DNA of 6,618 bases from an uncultured Succinatimonas sp. (GTDB lineage: Bacteria > Pseudomonadota > Gammaproteobacteria > Enterobacterales > Succinivibrionaceae), in assembly GCA_937896115.1 (NCBI GenBank), contig CALBLB010000109.1, forward strand, positions 1 to 6,618, in the 5' to 3' direction. Below are positions 6,127 to 6,618 of this stretch, piece by piece. Numbering within the stretch: the stretch's first letter is position 1; each line of letters begins with the position of its first letter. The translations under genes were made by a program, and so were the position numbers. The notes under the pieces were generated by a model, which searched no databases, was not told the DNA's origin, and saw nothing but the letters and a program-made list of their open reading frames with translations.

Positions 6127-6176
6127 AGCTTTGTCTGTTTTTAAGTATTGAATCCATATATATTTCAGGGTCAACC

Positions 6177-6618
6177 ATGAGTGTCAAACGTCCTGTTTAT
6201 CTTGATTATGCCGCTGCCACCCCAAGTGATCAGCGTGTCATTGAAGAGATGATTTCCTGCATGAGCATAGACGGCGCTTTTGCTAATCCGCATGCCAAAG
6301 ATCATGTTTACGGTTGGGAAGCTGCCGAGGCTGTGGAGACAGCGCGTGATCGCGTGGCAACTTTGATAGGAGCGTCTCCGCTTGAGATTTATTTCACCTC
6401 AGGAGCAACCGAGGCTAACAATTTGGCTATTTTCGGTCTTGCCAAGGCTCTTAGGGCTCAGGGAAGTACCAAAAAGCGACTGGTTACTTCGCCTATAGAG
6501 CATAAGGCAGTGCTTGAGGCTTGTGAACAACTTGCAGATCAAGGTTTTGAGATCACCTATATAAAACCAGATAGCGAAGGGATCGTAACTGCGGATATGT
6601 TAAAAGACGTAATGGATG
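6177..6618 (+). CDS. iscS: Cysteine desulfurase, IscS/NifS class, 5' part only
   Basis: Cysteine desulfurases are PLP enzymes that take sulfur from cysteine as a protein-bound persulfide for Fe-S clusters, tRNA thiolation and cofactors. The first 147 codons are present and open to the window edge. Recognisable blocks are VYLDYAAATP (7-16), DGAFANPHAKDHVYGWEA, AVETARDRVATLIGA, IYFTSGATEANNLAIFG (71-87) and SPIEHKAVLEACEQL. These match E. coli IscS closely, including YLDYSATTP, FTSGATESDNLAI and the TEHKAVL histidine that stacks on PLP (His109 here). The PLP lysine and the active-site cysteine loop lie beyond the window. AGGG (6167-6170) is 6 nt before ATG 6177. The IscS-type assignment rests on the N-terminal third, so a NifS or other group-I paralogue is possible. 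The gene upstream encodes an ArsR/SmtB regulator, not IscR as in a classical isc operon. Whether iscU follows cannot be seen. Confidence 0.9.
   Translation, partial: MSVKRPVYLDYAAATPSDQRVIEEMISCMSIDGAFANPHAKDHVYGWEAAEAVETARDRVATLIGASPLEIYFTSGATEANNLAIFGLAKALRAQGSTKKRLVTSPIEHKAVLEACEQLADQGFEITYIKPDSEGIVTADMLKDVMD

Noticed and set aside
6149..6167. TGAA...TTCA dyad before the desulfurase gene as an SmtB-type operator
   Set aside because: Known SmtB-type sites have TGAA and TTCA about 6 nt apart within a longer imperfect dyad. Here they are 11 nt apart, and the flanking bases do not pair.

Overview
All six genes in this 6.6 kb window lie on the + strand, and every one can be assigned to a known protein family. 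The proteins are closest to gammaproteobacterial types. PurF, SecD, SecF and the IscS-like protein can be read almost column by column against the E. coli proteins as I remember them. An NlpI-type outer-membrane lipoprotein is also typical of that class. The gene order differs from E. coli: purF precedes yajC (in E. coli queA-tgt does), and nlpI directly follows secF (in E. coli it lies near pnp). I infer a gammaproteobacterium outside the well-studied enterics, possibly an anaerobic lineage such as Succinivibrionaceae. That placement is a guess.

Layout. Positions 1-1070 hold the last ~355 codons of purF (purine synthesis), closed by a good intrinsic terminator at about 1092-1126. Positions 1071-1329 are an AT-rich, gene-free gap with the terminator, several inverted repeats and probably the promoter for the next genes. 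The best repeat is a perfect 9-bp-arm palindrome at 1242-1264. Positions 1330-4744 hold yajC-secD-secF, the accessory module of the Sec translocon. A perfect 8-bp GC-rich hairpin sits between yajC and secD, just ahead of the secD ribosome-binding site. The sequence favours a GTG start for secD at 1901. Positions 4756-5733 hold an nlpI homologue, 11 nt after secF, whose Shine-Dalgarno overlaps the secF stop codon.

Positions 5770-6126 encode a small ArsR/SmtB-family repressor that carries the complete SmtB-type alpha-5 zinc ligand set. Positions 6177-6618 hold the first 147 codons of an IscS-like cysteine desulfurase that runs off the window.

How they fit together: YajC-SecD-SecF helps pull exported proteins, including lipoproteins such as NlpI, across the inner membrane. 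NlpI then acts at the outer membrane in peptidoglycan-hydrolase turnover. The regulator-desulfurase pair is a separate theme: a probable metal sensor directly ahead of a sulfur-mobilising enzyme, where the classical isc operon would have IscR. Gaps from secF onward are 11-50 nt with no convincing terminator, so 1330-6618 may be one long transcript. I saw no mobile elements, CRISPR arrays, tRNA or rRNA genes. Most of the window is housekeeping. The points worth a second look are the yajC upstream palindrome, the yajC/secD hairpin, and the SmtB-like regulator beside the desulfurase.
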